Assembly (NCBI RefSeq): GCF_900102035.1
Contig: NZ_LT629689.1
Location: 1,116,001-1,180,000 of the forward strand
DNA: 64,000 nt
DNA from: Pseudomonas extremaustralis
GTDB taxonomy: Bacteria; Pseudomonadota; Gammaproteobacteria; Pseudomonadales; Pseudomonadaceae
Direction: 5' to 3'
Below are positions 1 through 8,062 of this stretch, piece by piece. Each line of letters starts with the position of its first letter. Positions within the stretch are counted from its first letter, which is position 1. Under the pieces are notes generated by a model. It had not been told where the DNA came from. It was given only the letters and a program-made list of their open reading frames with translations, and searched no databases. The position numbers were made by a program, and so were the translations under genes.

Positions 1-679
1 GTGCATCGCCCTTGCGCACCACCAGGCACACGTCGCCGACGTGGGTGGGTACGTAGTCAGGTGCCAGCTTCACGCCTTTGAACAGCTTCTGGCTGATCTG
101 GTAGGCGACCACCGGCTGGTCGCCGACGGCGGCCTTGATGCGACCCAGGGACAGGTCGCGGACCATCTCGCCGATGGAGTCGTAGGTGCGGATTTCCTTG
201 AAGATGCCCAGCTTGTTCAGTTGGTCGTAAAAGATCGTGCCGGCCTGCACGCCGACTACCTGGCCTTTGAGCGGGGTGAGGTCGGGGTAGGCGGCGTTAT
301 CGTCGGCGCGGACGATCAGGCCTTCTCCGTAGGCATACACCGGAGCGCTGAAGTCGACGACCTTGGTGCGTTCTTCGGTCTTGAGCATGCCGGCGGCGAT
401 GAAGTCGAGCTTGCCGGAGGTGAGGGATGGGATCAGCGCGGCGAAGTTGGTCTGTTCGATCTGGCTGGTAAAGCCGCCGGCCTTGCCCACGGCCTGGGCC
501 ACGTCGACCATCACGCCCTGGATGCTGTTGCTTTTGATATCGAGGAAGGTGAACGGCGAACCGCTGGCCGTTGCACCGACTTTGTACGAAGGCGCACTTT
601 CTGCGTGCACTGCGGTGACACACAGCGCGGCGCAGAAACCGAAGGCAAGGCGGCGAAACAAGGGCGAAAGACTGTTCAT
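1..679 (-). CDS. Amino-acid-type ABC transporter periplasmic binding protein (family 3), 3' end cut by the window
   Basis: The reverse strand reads from ATG at 679 to the window edge without a stop (226 codons). The first 26 or so residues form a signal peptide (basic start, hydrophobic core, ending VHA-ES). The mature part has the layout of SBP_bac_3 proteins: YKVGATASGSPFTF near the N-terminus, a GVMVDVAQAVGK segment, LTSGKLDFIAAGM, then ERTKVVDFSAPVYAYGEGL. These proteins capture polar amino acids or similar small solutes in the periplasm for an ABC importer. Permease and ATPase genes are presumably to the left, outside the window. The gene is divergent from an IclR regulator across about 215 bases, so it is a likely target of that regulator. 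The substrate cannot be read from sequence. Confidence 0.9.
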   Translation of the reverse strand, partial: MNSLSPLFRRLAFGFCAALCVTAVHAESAPSYKVGATASGSPFTFLDIKSNSIQGVMVDVAQAVGKAGGFTSQIEQTNFAALIPSLTSGKLDFIAAGMLKTEERTKVVDFSAPVYAYGEGLIVRADDNAAYPDLTPLKGQVVGVQAGTIFYDQLNKLGIFKEIRTYDSIGEMVRDLSLGRIKAAVGDQPVVAYQISQKLFKGVKLAPDYVPTHVGDVCLVVRKGDA

Positions 680-753
680 CGGGTTACTCCAGAAGGAAAA
701 CGGATCGTCAGTACCGCAAGCGGCTGGTGATGAAACCGCAAGCTCTGTGCCAT

Positions 754-773
754 TTCGATTGTGGTAAATCGAA
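754..773. promoter_or_regulatory. Inverted repeat in the divergent promoter region, candidate IclR operator
   Basis: TTCGATT (754-760) and AATCGAA (767-773) form a perfect 7-bp inverted repeat with a 6-base spacer. It lies between the divergent binding-protein gene and the IclR gene. A looser inverted pair, CGAATACCG at 770 and CGGTATGCG at 812, overlaps it. Placement and symmetry suit an operator; no binding data are implied. Confidence 0.4.
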
Positions 774-894
774 TACCGCTCTATAAAACCGACAAAATGA
801 ACCTTTCGTATCGGTATGCGATATTTAGTGGTCTATTTTTGTGATTTGGAGTAGAAATAGCGCCACGCCTGATCGACCTGACCGTGAGTCCGCC

Positions 895-1674
895 ATGTCC
901 GAAGAACGCAACAGCTTGCACAACCAATCCCTGGAAAAAGGCCTGTCGGTGCTCAAGGCATTCAGCGCCCAGCGCCGCAGCATGAGCCTTGCAGAGGTGG
1001 CCGAGGCGGCGGGCATGACCAAAAGCTCGGCCCAGCGCATGGTGTTTACCCTCGAAAGCCTGGGTTACCTTCGGAAACACTCCCGCACCCGACATTACCA
1101 ACTCACCCCCCACGTGCTGGAGCTGGGCTTCAGTTACCTGGATGCCCATTCGCTGATCGAAGTGGCCAACCCGTTTTTGTCCGAGCTGACCCGGCTGACC
1201 GGCGAGACGTCGTGCCTGACCGAGCCGGCGGGTTACGACATGACCTATATCGCGCGGTTCGTCAGCTCGGGTTTTGTGCCGGTGCACATGCCGATCGGCT
1301 CGCGGGTACCGATGTACTGCACGGCGTCGGGGCGGGCGTATTTGAGTGCGTTGCCAGCCGATGAGGCATTGGTGCTGATCGAGAACAGCCAGAGGGTGGC
1401 GCACACCAGCCATACGCTGACCGATGTCGACATGATCGTGGCGTCGCTGCAACAGGTGCGCGAGCAGGGTTATGCGGTGAATACCCAGGAGCTGTTCCTG
1501 GGCGACATGACCATCGGCGCCCCGGTGCTCGGCGCCAATGGCCGCCCGGTGGCGGCGGTGCATGTGGTGGCGCCCACCAGTCGATGGAGCAGGGCGGACG
1601 CGGAGCGGCAGTTGGCGCCGGCGTTGTTGCAGTGTTCAAGGGCGCTGAGCAACTCGGCGCGCAACCTGGAATAA
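895..1674 (+). CDS. IclR-family transcriptional regulator
   Basis: This 259-residue protein has the IclR layout. An N-terminal winged helix-turn-helix (SLEKGLSVLKAFS, then LAEVAEAAGMTKSSAQRMVFTLESLGYL) is followed by a C-terminal effector domain with the usual motifs (ELTRLTGETSCLTE, RVPMYCTASGRAYLSAL, GEL/GDMTIGAPVLG). IclR proteins control catabolic or uptake genes in response to small aromatic or carboxylic effectors. A GTG at 841 is also in frame, but the extra 18 residues are not conserved-looking, so ATG 895 was chosen. The gene is divergent from the amino-acid-type binding protein gene, its most likely target. Effector unknown. Confidence 0.88.
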   Translation: MSEERNSLHNQSLEKGLSVLKAFSAQRRSMSLAEVAEAAGMTKSSAQRMVFTLESLGYLRKHSRTRHYQLTPHVLELGFSYLDAHSLIEVANPFLSELTRLTGETSCLTEPAGYDMTYIARFVSSGFVPVHMPIGSRVPMYCTASGRAYLSALPADEALVLIENSQRVAHTSHTLTDVDMIVASLQQVREQGYAVNTQELFLGDMTIGAPVLGANGRPVAAVHVVAPTSRWSRADAERQLAPALLQCSRALSNSARNLE

Positions 1675-1693
1675 CAGACACCCTGAAACCAAC

Positions 1694-1782
1694 TGTGGGA
1701 GGGGGCTCGCCCCCGATTACAGTGTGTCAGTCAATACAGCTGTGACTGATCTACCGCTATCGGGGGCAAGCCCTCTCCCACA
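1694..1782. repeat. REP doublet, 'TGTGGGAGGGGG' type
   Basis: Two oppositely oriented copies of a REP unit (TGTGGGAGGGGGCTCGCCCC and its inverse ending CCCTCTCCCACA) flank a central segment of about 45 bases. This is the REPIN arrangement typical of P. fluorescens-group genomes. It lies between the IclR gene and the convergent polyamine gene. A second copy of the same type is at 62367-62454. Confidence 0.85.
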
Positions 1783-1807
1783 TTTTGGTTCGGTCTGCTA
1801 TCGCCTA

Positions 1808-3052
1808 TCAGGCAATCGCATCCCAGGCCCGATCGCCGTGCTCGTCTTTGATCCGAGTCGGCAGGCCCATCACATCCAGGGCTTTCAGGAACGGCTCGGC
1901 TGGCAGTTCCTCGACGTTGGCCATGCGCTTCACATCCCACTCGCCACGGGCGACCAGCAGCGCGGCGGCGACCGGTGGTACGCCGGCGGTGTAGGAGATG
2001 CCCTGGCTATCAGTCTCGGCGTAGGCTTCTTCGTGATCGGCCACGTTGTAGATGAACACCTCGCGCGGCTGGCCATCCTTGGTGCCTTTGACCAGGTCGC
2101 CGATGCAGGTCTTGCCGGTGTAGCCGGGAGCGAGCGACGACGGGTCGGGCAGCACGGCCTTGACCACTTTCAGCGGCACCACTTGCAAGCCTTCGGCGGT
2201 AGTGACCGGTTTTTCGGAGAGCAGGCCGAGGCTGTTCAGCACAGTGAACACGTTGATGTAGTGCTCGCCGAAGCTCATCCAGAAACGCACGTTGGGCACG
2301 TCGAGGTTTTTCGACAGCGAGTGCACTTCATCGTGGCCGGTGAGGTAGAGGTTCTGCGAACCGACCACTGGCAGGTCGTCGGTGCGTTTGACTTCGAACA
2401 TGGTGTTGCTGGTCCACTGGCTGTTCTGCCAGCTCCACACCTGTCCGGTGAATTCGCGGAAATTGATTTCCGGGTCGAAATTGGTAGCGAAGTATTTGCC
2501 ATGGGAGCCGGCATTGACGTCGAGAATGTCGATCGAATCAATGCGGTCGAAATGCTGTTGCTGCGCCAGCGCGGCATACGCGTTGACGACACCCGGGTCG
2601 AAGCCCACGCCAAGGATGGCGGTGATGTTCTTCTGTTTGCACTCTTCCAGGTGGTTCCATTCGTAGTTGCCGTACCACGGCGGGGTCTCGCAGACTTTGC
2701 CCGGCTCTTCGTGGATGGCGGTGTCGAGGTAGGCAACGCCCGTGTCGATGCAGGCACGCAGTACCGACATGTTGAGGAACGAGGAGCCCACGTTGATGAC
2801 GATCTGCGATTGTGTCTCGCGGATCAGGGCCTTGGTCGCTTCCACGTCCAGGGCGTTCAGCGCGAAGGCTTGGATGTCGGCGGGAACCTTGAGACTACCC
2901 TTGGTCTTGACGCTGTCGATGATGGCCTGGCATTTGGAGATGTTGCGCGACGCGATAGCAATACGACCGAGTTCGTCGTTGTGCTGCGCGCACTTGTGGG
3001 CCACCACCTTGGCGACACCTCCTGCACCAATGATAAGAACGTTCTTTTTCAA
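1808..3052 (-). CDS. Carboxynorspermidine synthase-like saccharopine dehydrogenase family protein
   Basis: This 414-residue protein starts KKNVLIIGAGGVAKVVAHKCAQ, a GxGxxA/G Rossmann motif for NAD(P)H, and has a Sacchrp_dh C-terminal half. The family condenses an aspartate-semialdehyde-derived carbon chain with a diamine to give carboxynorspermidine or carboxyspermidine. The start is TTG at 3052: AAGGAGAG lies 8 bases upstream, and the longer frame to 3121 has no comparable ribosome site. It follows nspC by 28 bases on the same strand, so the pair forms an operon and the order of reactions is clear: this enzyme makes the substrate that NspC decarboxylates. Whether norspermidine or spermidine is the product cannot be decided from sequence. 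The older label LYS1 (saccharopine dehydrogenase) reflects the fold, not the likely reaction. Confidence 0.85.
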   Translation of the reverse strand: MKKNVLIIGAGGVAKVVAHKCAQHNDELGRIAIASRNISKCQAIIDSVKTKGSLKVPADIQAFALNALDVEATKALIRETQSQIVINVGSSFLNMSVLRACIDTGVAYLDTAIHEEPGKVCETPPWYGNYEWNHLEECKQKNITAILGVGFDPGVVNAYAALAQQQHFDRIDSIDILDVNAGSHGKYFATNFDPEINFREFTGQVWSWQNSQWTSNTMFEVKRTDDLPVVGSQNLYLTGHDEVHSLSKNLDVPNVRFWMSFGEHYINVFTVLNSLGLLSEKPVTTAEGLQVVPLKVVKAVLPDPSSLAPGYTGKTCIGDLVKGTKDGQPREVFIYNVADHEEAYAETDSQGISYTAGVPPVAAALLVARGEWDVKRMANVEELPAEPFLKALDVMGLPTRIKDEHGDRAWDAIA

Positions 3053-3080
3053 TTGCTTTATCTCTCCTTTATCCGCCAGC

Positions 3081-4178
3081 TTACGAAAGGCTGGACAGGT
3101 AGTCGTCGTAACCAAATTCACGAACCACCTCGACGGTACCGTCGAGTTGTTTCACTACGATGGACGGCATTTTCAGGCCGTTGAACCAGTTTTTCTTGAC
3201 CATGGTGTAGCCCGCGGTGTCGATGAACGACAGCCGATCGCCGATGGTCAGCGGACGATCGAATTGATACTCGCCGAAGATGTCCCCGGCCAGGCAGGAT
3301 TTGCCGCACACCATGTAGGTGTGTTCACCCGCGCTCGGCGCCAGCTTGGCGTTGAGGCGATAGATGAGCAGGTCCAGCAGGTGGGCTTCGATGGAGCTGT
3401 CGACCACGGCCAGGTGCTTGCCGTTGTAGAGGGTGTCGAGCACGGTGACTTCCAGGGAGGCGCTGTTGGTGATCGCCGCTTCGCCCGGTTCCAGGTACAC
3501 CTGCACGCCGTACTTCTCGGAGAACGCTTTCAACCGGGCGCAGAAGGCGTCCACGGCATAGTCTTCGCCGGTGAAATGGATGCCGCCGCCGAGGCTGACC
3601 CACTCGACCTTGTGCAGCAGCGCGCCGAAGCGTTCTTCGATGGTGCTGAGCATGTTGTCGAACAGGCTGAAGTCGTCGTTCTCGCAGTTGTTGTGGAACA
3701 TGAAGCCGGAGATCTGCTCGATCACGCCTTCGATCTTCACCGGGTCCCATTCGCCCAGGCGGCTGAACGGACGCGCCGGGTCGGCCAGCAGGTAGTCTGA
3801 ACTGCTCACCTGTGGGTTGACGCGCAGGCCGCGGGTCTTGCCTTCGCTGCGTGCGGCAAAGCGCTGCAGCTGGCTGATGGAGTTGAAGATGATCTTGTCG
3901 CAGTTTTCCAACATCTCTTCGATTTCGTCGTCGGCCCAGGCCACGCTGTAGGCGTGCGCCTCGCCTTCGAATTTCTGGCGACCGAGCTTCAATTCATACA
4001 GCGACGACGAGGTGGTGCCGTCCATGTATTGCTGCATCAGGTCGAACACCGACCAGGTGGCAAAGCACTTGAGCGCCAGCAGGGCCTTGGCGCCGGACTG
4101 CTCGCGCACGTAGGCGATCTTCTGCATGTTGACCAGAAGCTTCTGTTTATCGATGAGGTAGTACGGCGTTTTGATCAT
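3081..4178 (-). CDS. nspC: Carboxynorspermidine/carboxyspermidine decarboxylase
   Basis: This 365-residue PLP enzyme belongs to the alanine racemase-fold (group IV) decarboxylases. KALLALKCFATW near residue 35 carries the PLP-binding lysine. A glycine-rich stretch (VSLGGGIHFTGEDY) and EPGEAAI hold the phosphate, and CGKSCLAGDIFGEY is the C-terminal signature with the catalytic cysteine region. It removes the carboxyl group from carboxynorspermidine or carboxyspermidine to give the triamine. ATG 4178 was chosen because the 18 upstream in-frame residues are arginine-rich and not family-like. It is the first gene of the two-gene polyamine operon with the synthase at 1808-3052. Confidence 0.9.
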   Translation of the reverse strand: MIKTPYYLIDKQKLLVNMQKIAYVREQSGAKALLALKCFATWSVFDLMQQYMDGTTSSSLYELKLGRQKFEGEAHAYSVAWADDEIEEMLENCDKIIFNSISQLQRFAARSEGKTRGLRVNPQVSSSDYLLADPARPFSRLGEWDPVKIEGVIEQISGFMFHNNCENDDFSLFDNMLSTIEERFGALLHKVEWVSLGGGIHFTGEDYAVDAFCARLKAFSEKYGVQVYLEPGEAAITNSASLEVTVLDTLYNGKHLAVVDSSIEAHLLDLLIYRLNAKLAPSAGEHTYMVCGKSCLAGDIFGEYQFDRPLTIGDRLSFIDTAGYTMVKKNWFNGLKMPSIVVKQLDGTVEVVREFGYDDYLSSLS

Positions 4179-4419
4179 TTTTGAGAGCCTGCGGTGGTGC
4201 CTGCCAAAAAAGGACACGCATTGTGCCCTCACTTGGAGCAGATCGAAAGGTTAGTGGGCGGAATTTGCGCGCCGGGTTTTCAAGCATAGCCATGCAATAT
4301 GACTATCCAACGGCATGCCCCCTCACACATGGGGACCTTTGTGGACCCGCTTCGCTGACATCAAACCGTCATCTGCTCACCACGTAGCTGCCACATTGCA
4401 TCGCTACTGTCCTCGCCAA

Positions 4420-4433
4420 TGAGATCGATCTCA
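4420..4433. promoter_or_regulatory. Perfect 14-bp palindrome just upstream of the lacI-type gene, candidate operator
   Basis: TGAGATCGATCTCA is a perfect palindrome with a central CG pair, the shape preferred by LacI/GalR repressors. It ends 11 bases before the ATG of the LacI-family gene, where a bound repressor would block transcription or translation start of the whole downstream operon. Confidence 0.6.
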
Positions 4434-4444
4434 AGCGAGTGATC

Positions 4445-5464
4445 ATGACTGACCTGAAAGACGTTGCGCGGTTGGCCGGGGTGTCCCGTGCCACCGCCGC
4501 CCGCACCTTTGCCAGCCCCGAGCAAGTGCGCCCGGCCACCCGTGAGCAGGTGTTCGCCGCCGCCCGCGAGCTGGGGTTTCGCCCCAATTTGCTGGGCCGC
4601 CAACTGCGTTTGCAAACCACCCAGTTGATCGGCGTGGTGGTGCCCAATCTGCTTAACCCGGTGTTCGCCGAACAGTTCCAGGCCATGGAGCGGGCGGCGC
4701 GGTTGCGCGGCTACAGCCTGTTGCTGGCGACCACCGACTACAGCAGCGAGCGCGAGTGGGTGGTGGTGGAAGAACTGCTGCGCCAGCGCGTCGATGGCCT
4801 GGTGCTGACGGTGACCGATGCCGAAAGCAATAGCGTGCTCAGCAGCCTGAACAGCGAAAAAACTCCGTTCGTGCTGGCCTATCACCAACCCGGCAACCCC
4901 AACTACAGCGCGGTGTCGGTCGACAACCGCGCGGGCATGGCCTTGGCGACCCGCTATCTGCTGGACGCCGGGCATCGCCGCATCAGCATGGTCGCCGGCC
5001 CTGCCTTGCAGTCCGACCGCGCGCGGCTGCGCTATGCCGGTTACTGCGACGCCATGACTGAGTACGGCCTGCACAGCCGCCCGGTGATCGAAATGCCGGC
5101 CCACACCGAGGCCGAATTCGCCGCCATCGCGCCGTATCTACAGGGCCCCGAGGCACCCACCGCGCTGGTGTGCTCCAACGATTTCCTGGCGATCAGCCTG
5201 ATCGCCGAACTGCGCCGCAACGCCTGGCATGTGCCGCAACAGCTATCGGTCGTGGGCTTTGACGGCATCTCCCTGGGTACCCAGATGCACCCGACCCTGT
5301 GCAGCGTGGTGCAGCCCATCGCGCTGCTGGCCAGCACCGTGATCGAGCAACTGCTGGCGCAAATCGCCGGCAACGCCCCGACGTCCCATTGCCTGCCTTG
5401 CCATATCCGGCCGGGCGAAAGCACCCAACCCCTTGAGGAGACCCCCGATGCGCGCATTCAGTAA
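4445..5464 (+). CDS. LacI/GalR-family transcriptional repressor
   Basis: This 339-residue protein opens with a canonical LacI helix-turn-helix (DLKDVARLAGVSRATAARTFASPEQV) and hinge, then a periplasmic-binding-protein-like effector domain (LIGVVVPNLLNPVFAEQFQAMERAA, VDNRAGMALATRYLLDAGHRRISMVAGP, VVGFDGISLGTQMHPTLCSVVQP). It should repress the importer operon that follows. Its last 17 bases overlap the binding-protein gene, so repressor and importer share one transcript, and the palindrome at 4420-4433 implies autoregulation. GTG 4439 is also in frame; ATG 4445 fits the family better. The effector is presumably the transported compound or its breakdown product. Confidence 0.9.
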   Translation: MTDLKDVARLAGVSRATAARTFASPEQVRPATREQVFAAARELGFRPNLLGRQLRLQTTQLIGVVVPNLLNPVFAEQFQAMERAARLRGYSLLLATTDYSSEREWVVVEELLRQRVDGLVLTVTDAESNSVLSSLNSEKTPFVLAYHQPGNPNYSAVSVDNRAGMALATRYLLDAGHRRISMVAGPALQSDRARLRYAGYCDAMTEYGLHSRPVIEMPAHTEAEFAAIAPYLQGPEAPTALVCSNDFLAISLIAELRRNAWHVPQQLSVVGFDGISLGTQMHPTLCSVVQPIALLASTVIEQLLAQIAGNAPTSHCLPCHIRPGESTQPLEETPDARIQ

Positions 5465-6452
5465 AACCCTGGCCGCCGTGCTGCTGTGCGGCGTGGCCAG
5501 TCTGGCCCAGGCCGCCGAGACCGCGATTTGCTACAACTGCCCGCCGGACTGGGCCGACTGGGGCACCCAGCTCAAGGCCATTGCCGCCAGCACCGGCGTG
5601 CAAGTGCCGCTGGACAACAAGAACTCCGGCCAGTCCCTGGCGCAACTGGTGGCCGAACAGGCCGCGCCGGTCGCTGACGTGGTGTACTACGGCGTGACCT
5701 TCGGCCTGCAGGCGCAAAAGGCCGAAGTGGTCGACACTTACAAACCCCACGGCTGGGAGCAGATTCCCGCCGGTTTGAAAGACCCCGCCGGCCATTGGTT
5801 CGCGATCCACTCCGGCACCCTGGGCATCATGGTCAACGTCGATGCACTTGGCGGCTTGCCCGTGCCCCAGGGCTGGGCTGATCTGCTCAAGCCACAGTAC
5901 AAAGGCATGGTCGGTTACCTGGACCCGTCCAGCGCCTTCGTCGGTTACGTATCGGCGGTGGCGATCAACCGTGCCATGGGCGGCGACCTGGACAACTTCG
6001 CCCCGGCCATCGACTACTTCCAGAAACTGGCGAAAAACGCGCCCATCGTGCCCAAGCAAACCGCGTATGCGCGAGTGTTGTCCGGTGAGTTGCCGATCCT
6101 GGTGGACTACGACTTCAACGCCTACCGCGCGCGCTACAAAGACCACGCCAACGTCGCCTTCGTGATTCCCCAGGAAGGCAGCATCAGCGTGCCCTATGTG
6201 ATGAGCCTGGTGGCCAACGCCCCGCACCGCGCGAATGCCGAAAAGGTCCTCGACTTTGTGCTCTCCGATCAAGGCCAGGCGCTGTGGGCCAAGGCTTACC
6301 TGCGCCCGGTGCGCCCGATAGAGATGCCCGCCGAGGTCGCCGCGCAGTTCCTGCCCGATAGCGATTACGCCCGCGCCGGCGTGGTGGACTACCAGAAAAT
6401 GGCCGCTGTGCAGGAAGCCTTCGCCGCCCGTTATCTGAACGAGGTCAAGTAA
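5448..6452 (+). CDS. ABC importer periplasmic binding protein (type 2, Fe3+/polyamine/phosphonate group)
   Basis: This 334-residue protein has a clear signal peptide (MRAFSKTLAAVLLCGVASLAQA|AE) and a good ribosome site (TTGAGGAG) ahead of ATG 5448. The mature sequence starts ETAICYNCPPDWADWG and contains HSGTLGIMVNVDALGG, VPQGWADLLKP and YKGMVGYLDPSSAFVGY, a layout shared by iron(III), thiamine, putrescine and 2-aminoethylphosphonate binding proteins. Two cysteines sit close together in CYNCPP near the mature N-terminus. Neighbours are two permeases, an ATPase, a GpdQ-like phosphodiesterase and a porin, which argues for an organic phosphodiester or phosphonate ligand rather than iron. The ligand is an inference from context only. 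Confidence 0.85.
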   Translation: MRAFSKTLAAVLLCGVASLAQAAETAICYNCPPDWADWGTQLKAIAASTGVQVPLDNKNSGQSLAQLVAEQAAPVADVVYYGVTFGLQAQKAEVVDTYKPHGWEQIPAGLKDPAGHWFAIHSGTLGIMVNVDALGGLPVPQGWADLLKPQYKGMVGYLDPSSAFVGYVSAVAINRAMGGDLDNFAPAIDYFQKLAKNAPIVPKQTAYARVLSGELPILVDYDFNAYRARYKDHANVAFVIPQEGSISVPYVMSLVANAPHRANAEKVLDFVLSDQGQALWAKAYLRPVRPIEMPAEVAAQFLPDSDYARAGVVDYQKMAAVQEAFAARYLNEVK

Positions 6453-7271
6453 GTGTCCGCATCGGCAAAACACGCCGCCTGGGCCCTGGCTCCGGCGTTT
6501 GCGGTGCTGCTCGCGTTCTGGTTGCTGCCGCTTGCGCACCTGATGGTGTTGGGCGCCGAAAGTCGCGACAGCCTCGGCAGCGGCTATTGGCAGGTACTCA
6601 GCAGCGCACAGTATCTGGGCAGCCTGGCGCAAACCTGTGCGCTGGCGGTGTTCGTCACGCTGGTGGCGCTGCTGATCGGCGGCATCAGCGGGGTGTTCCT
6701 AGCCCGGCAGCGGTTTTTCGGGCGCTCGGCGCTGGTGGCGTTGCTGACCTTTCCGCTGGCGTTTCCCGGCGTGGTGGTGGGCTTTCTGGTGATCCTGCTG
6801 GCCGGGCGCCAGGGCCTGCTGGCGTCCCTGGGCCTGCAACTGGCCGGTGAGCGCTGGATCTTCGCCTACTCCCTGGCCGGGCTGTTTGTCGGCTACCTGT
6901 ATTTCTCGATCCCGCGGGTGATCCTCACGGTGATGGCCGCGTGCGAAAGCCTCGACCGCAGCCTCGAAGAAGCCGCGCATTCCCTGGGCGCCGGGCACTG
7001 GCGCGTGGTGTGCGACGTGATCGTGCCGGGCCTGGCGCCGGCGTTGGCGTCTTGCGGCGCGATCTGCTTCGCCACCTCCATGGGCGCCTTCGGCACCGCC
7101 TTTACTTTGGGCACGCGCCTGAACGTCACTCCGGTGGCGATCTACAACGTGTTCACCAACTACGCCAATTTTGCCGTCGCCGCCGCGTTGTCGGTGGTGC
7201 TGGGCGCGCTGACCTGGGCCGTGCTGTTGCTCACCCGGCGCCTGGTGAACAATGCGGGGACTGTCCTGTGA
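6453..7271 (+). CDS. ABC importer inner-membrane permease, first subunit
   Basis: This 272-residue protein has about six membrane segments. Its cytoplasmic EAA loop reads EEAAHSLGAGHWRVVCDVIVPGLAPALAS, the ATPase docking site of binding-protein-dependent permeases. It starts with GTG directly after the stop codon of the binding-protein gene and overlaps the next permease gene by four bases (GTGA), so translation is coupled. With the second permease it forms the heterodimeric channel of the importer. Confidence 0.88.
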   Translation: MSASAKHAAWALAPAFAVLLAFWLLPLAHLMVLGAESRDSLGSGYWQVLSSAQYLGSLAQTCALAVFVTLVALLIGGISGVFLARQRFFGRSALVALLTFPLAFPGVVVGFLVILLAGRQGLLASLGLQLAGERWIFAYSLAGLFVGYLYFSIPRVILTVMAACESLDRSLEEAAHSLGAGHWRVVCDVIVPGLAPALASCGAICFATSMGAFGTAFTLGTRLNVTPVAIYNVFTNYANFAVAAALSVVLGALTWAVLLLTRRLVNNAGTVL

Positions 7272-8062
7272 AACGCTCATCGCTGTTCGTGCTGCAACTG
7301 CTGTTTAGCCTGTTGGTGTGCGCCTTCATGTTGGTGCCGGTGTTGATGTCGTTGCTGGCCGGGCTGACGCGCAACTTCTTCGTCGGCTTGTCCAGCGGCC
7401 TGACTTTCGATTGGTTGATCCAGGTGTGGCAGGCCTATTCGCCGACGGTGTGGCTGTCGCTGCAATTGGCCCTGGCCTGCGCGGTGTGCGTCTGCGTGAT
7501 TGGCGTGCCGGCAGCCTATGCCCTGGTGCGCATGAACAACCGCTTCAGCCGCGCCTTCGAGGAATTGATGGTGCTGCCGGTGGCGATGCCGGGGCTGGCC
7601 AGTGCGCTGGCATTGCTGCTGACCTACGGCCAGTTCGGCACGTTTCGCAGCAGCTGGCTGTTCATCCTCGTCGGCCATGTGCTGTTCACCTTGCCGTTCC
7701 TGGTGCGCCCGGTGATGGCGGTGATGCAACGCCAGCACTTGCCGGTATTGGAGGAGGCGGCGGCCAGCCTCGGCGCCGGTCCCATTAAGCGCTTCTTCAG
7801 CGTGGTGGTGCCCAATTGCCGCGCCGGGATTCTCGCCGGGGTGCTGATGGTGGTGACCTTGTCCCTGGGTGAATTCAACCTGACCTGGATGCTCCATACG
7901 CCCATGACCAAGACCCTGCCGGTGGGCCTGGCCGATAGCTACGCCTCGGCGCGCCTGGAAATCGCCAGCGCCTACACCCTTATCTTTTTGCTGATGATCG
8001 TGCCGCTGCTGATTGCGCTGCAGGCCATCAGTGCCCGTCTGTCCCGTGGAGAGCGTCGATGA
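7268..8062 (+). CDS. ABC importer inner-membrane permease, second subunit
   Basis: This 264-residue hydrophobic protein starts at GTG 7268 (KRSSLFVLQLLFSLLVCAFM), overlapping the first permease by four bases. An EAA loop is present (EEAAASLGAGPIKRFFSVVVPNCRAG). It ends in a four-base ATGA overlap with the ATPase gene. It pairs with the first permease; this two-permease layout is that of PotBC or PhnU-type importers. An in-frame extension to 6941 lies inside the first permease gene and was discarded. Confidence 0.87.
   Translation: MKRSSLFVLQLLFSLLVCAFMLVPVLMSLLAGLTRNFFVGLSSGLTFDWLIQVWQAYSPTVWLSLQLALACAVCVCVIGVPAAYALVRMNNRFSRAFEELMVLPVAMPGLASALALLLTYGQFGTFRSSWLFILVGHVLFTLPFLVRPVMAVMQRQHLPVLEEAAASLGAGPIKRFFSVVVPNCRAGILAGVLMVVTLSLGEFNLTWMLHTPMTKTLPVGLADSYASARLEIASAYTLIFLLMIVPLLIALQAISARLSRGERR

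Noticed and set aside
5448..8062. Iron(III) importer assignment for the LacI operon
   Set aside because: Fold alone would allow it, but no Fur-type site or iron genes are nearby and a phosphodiesterase is built into the operon.
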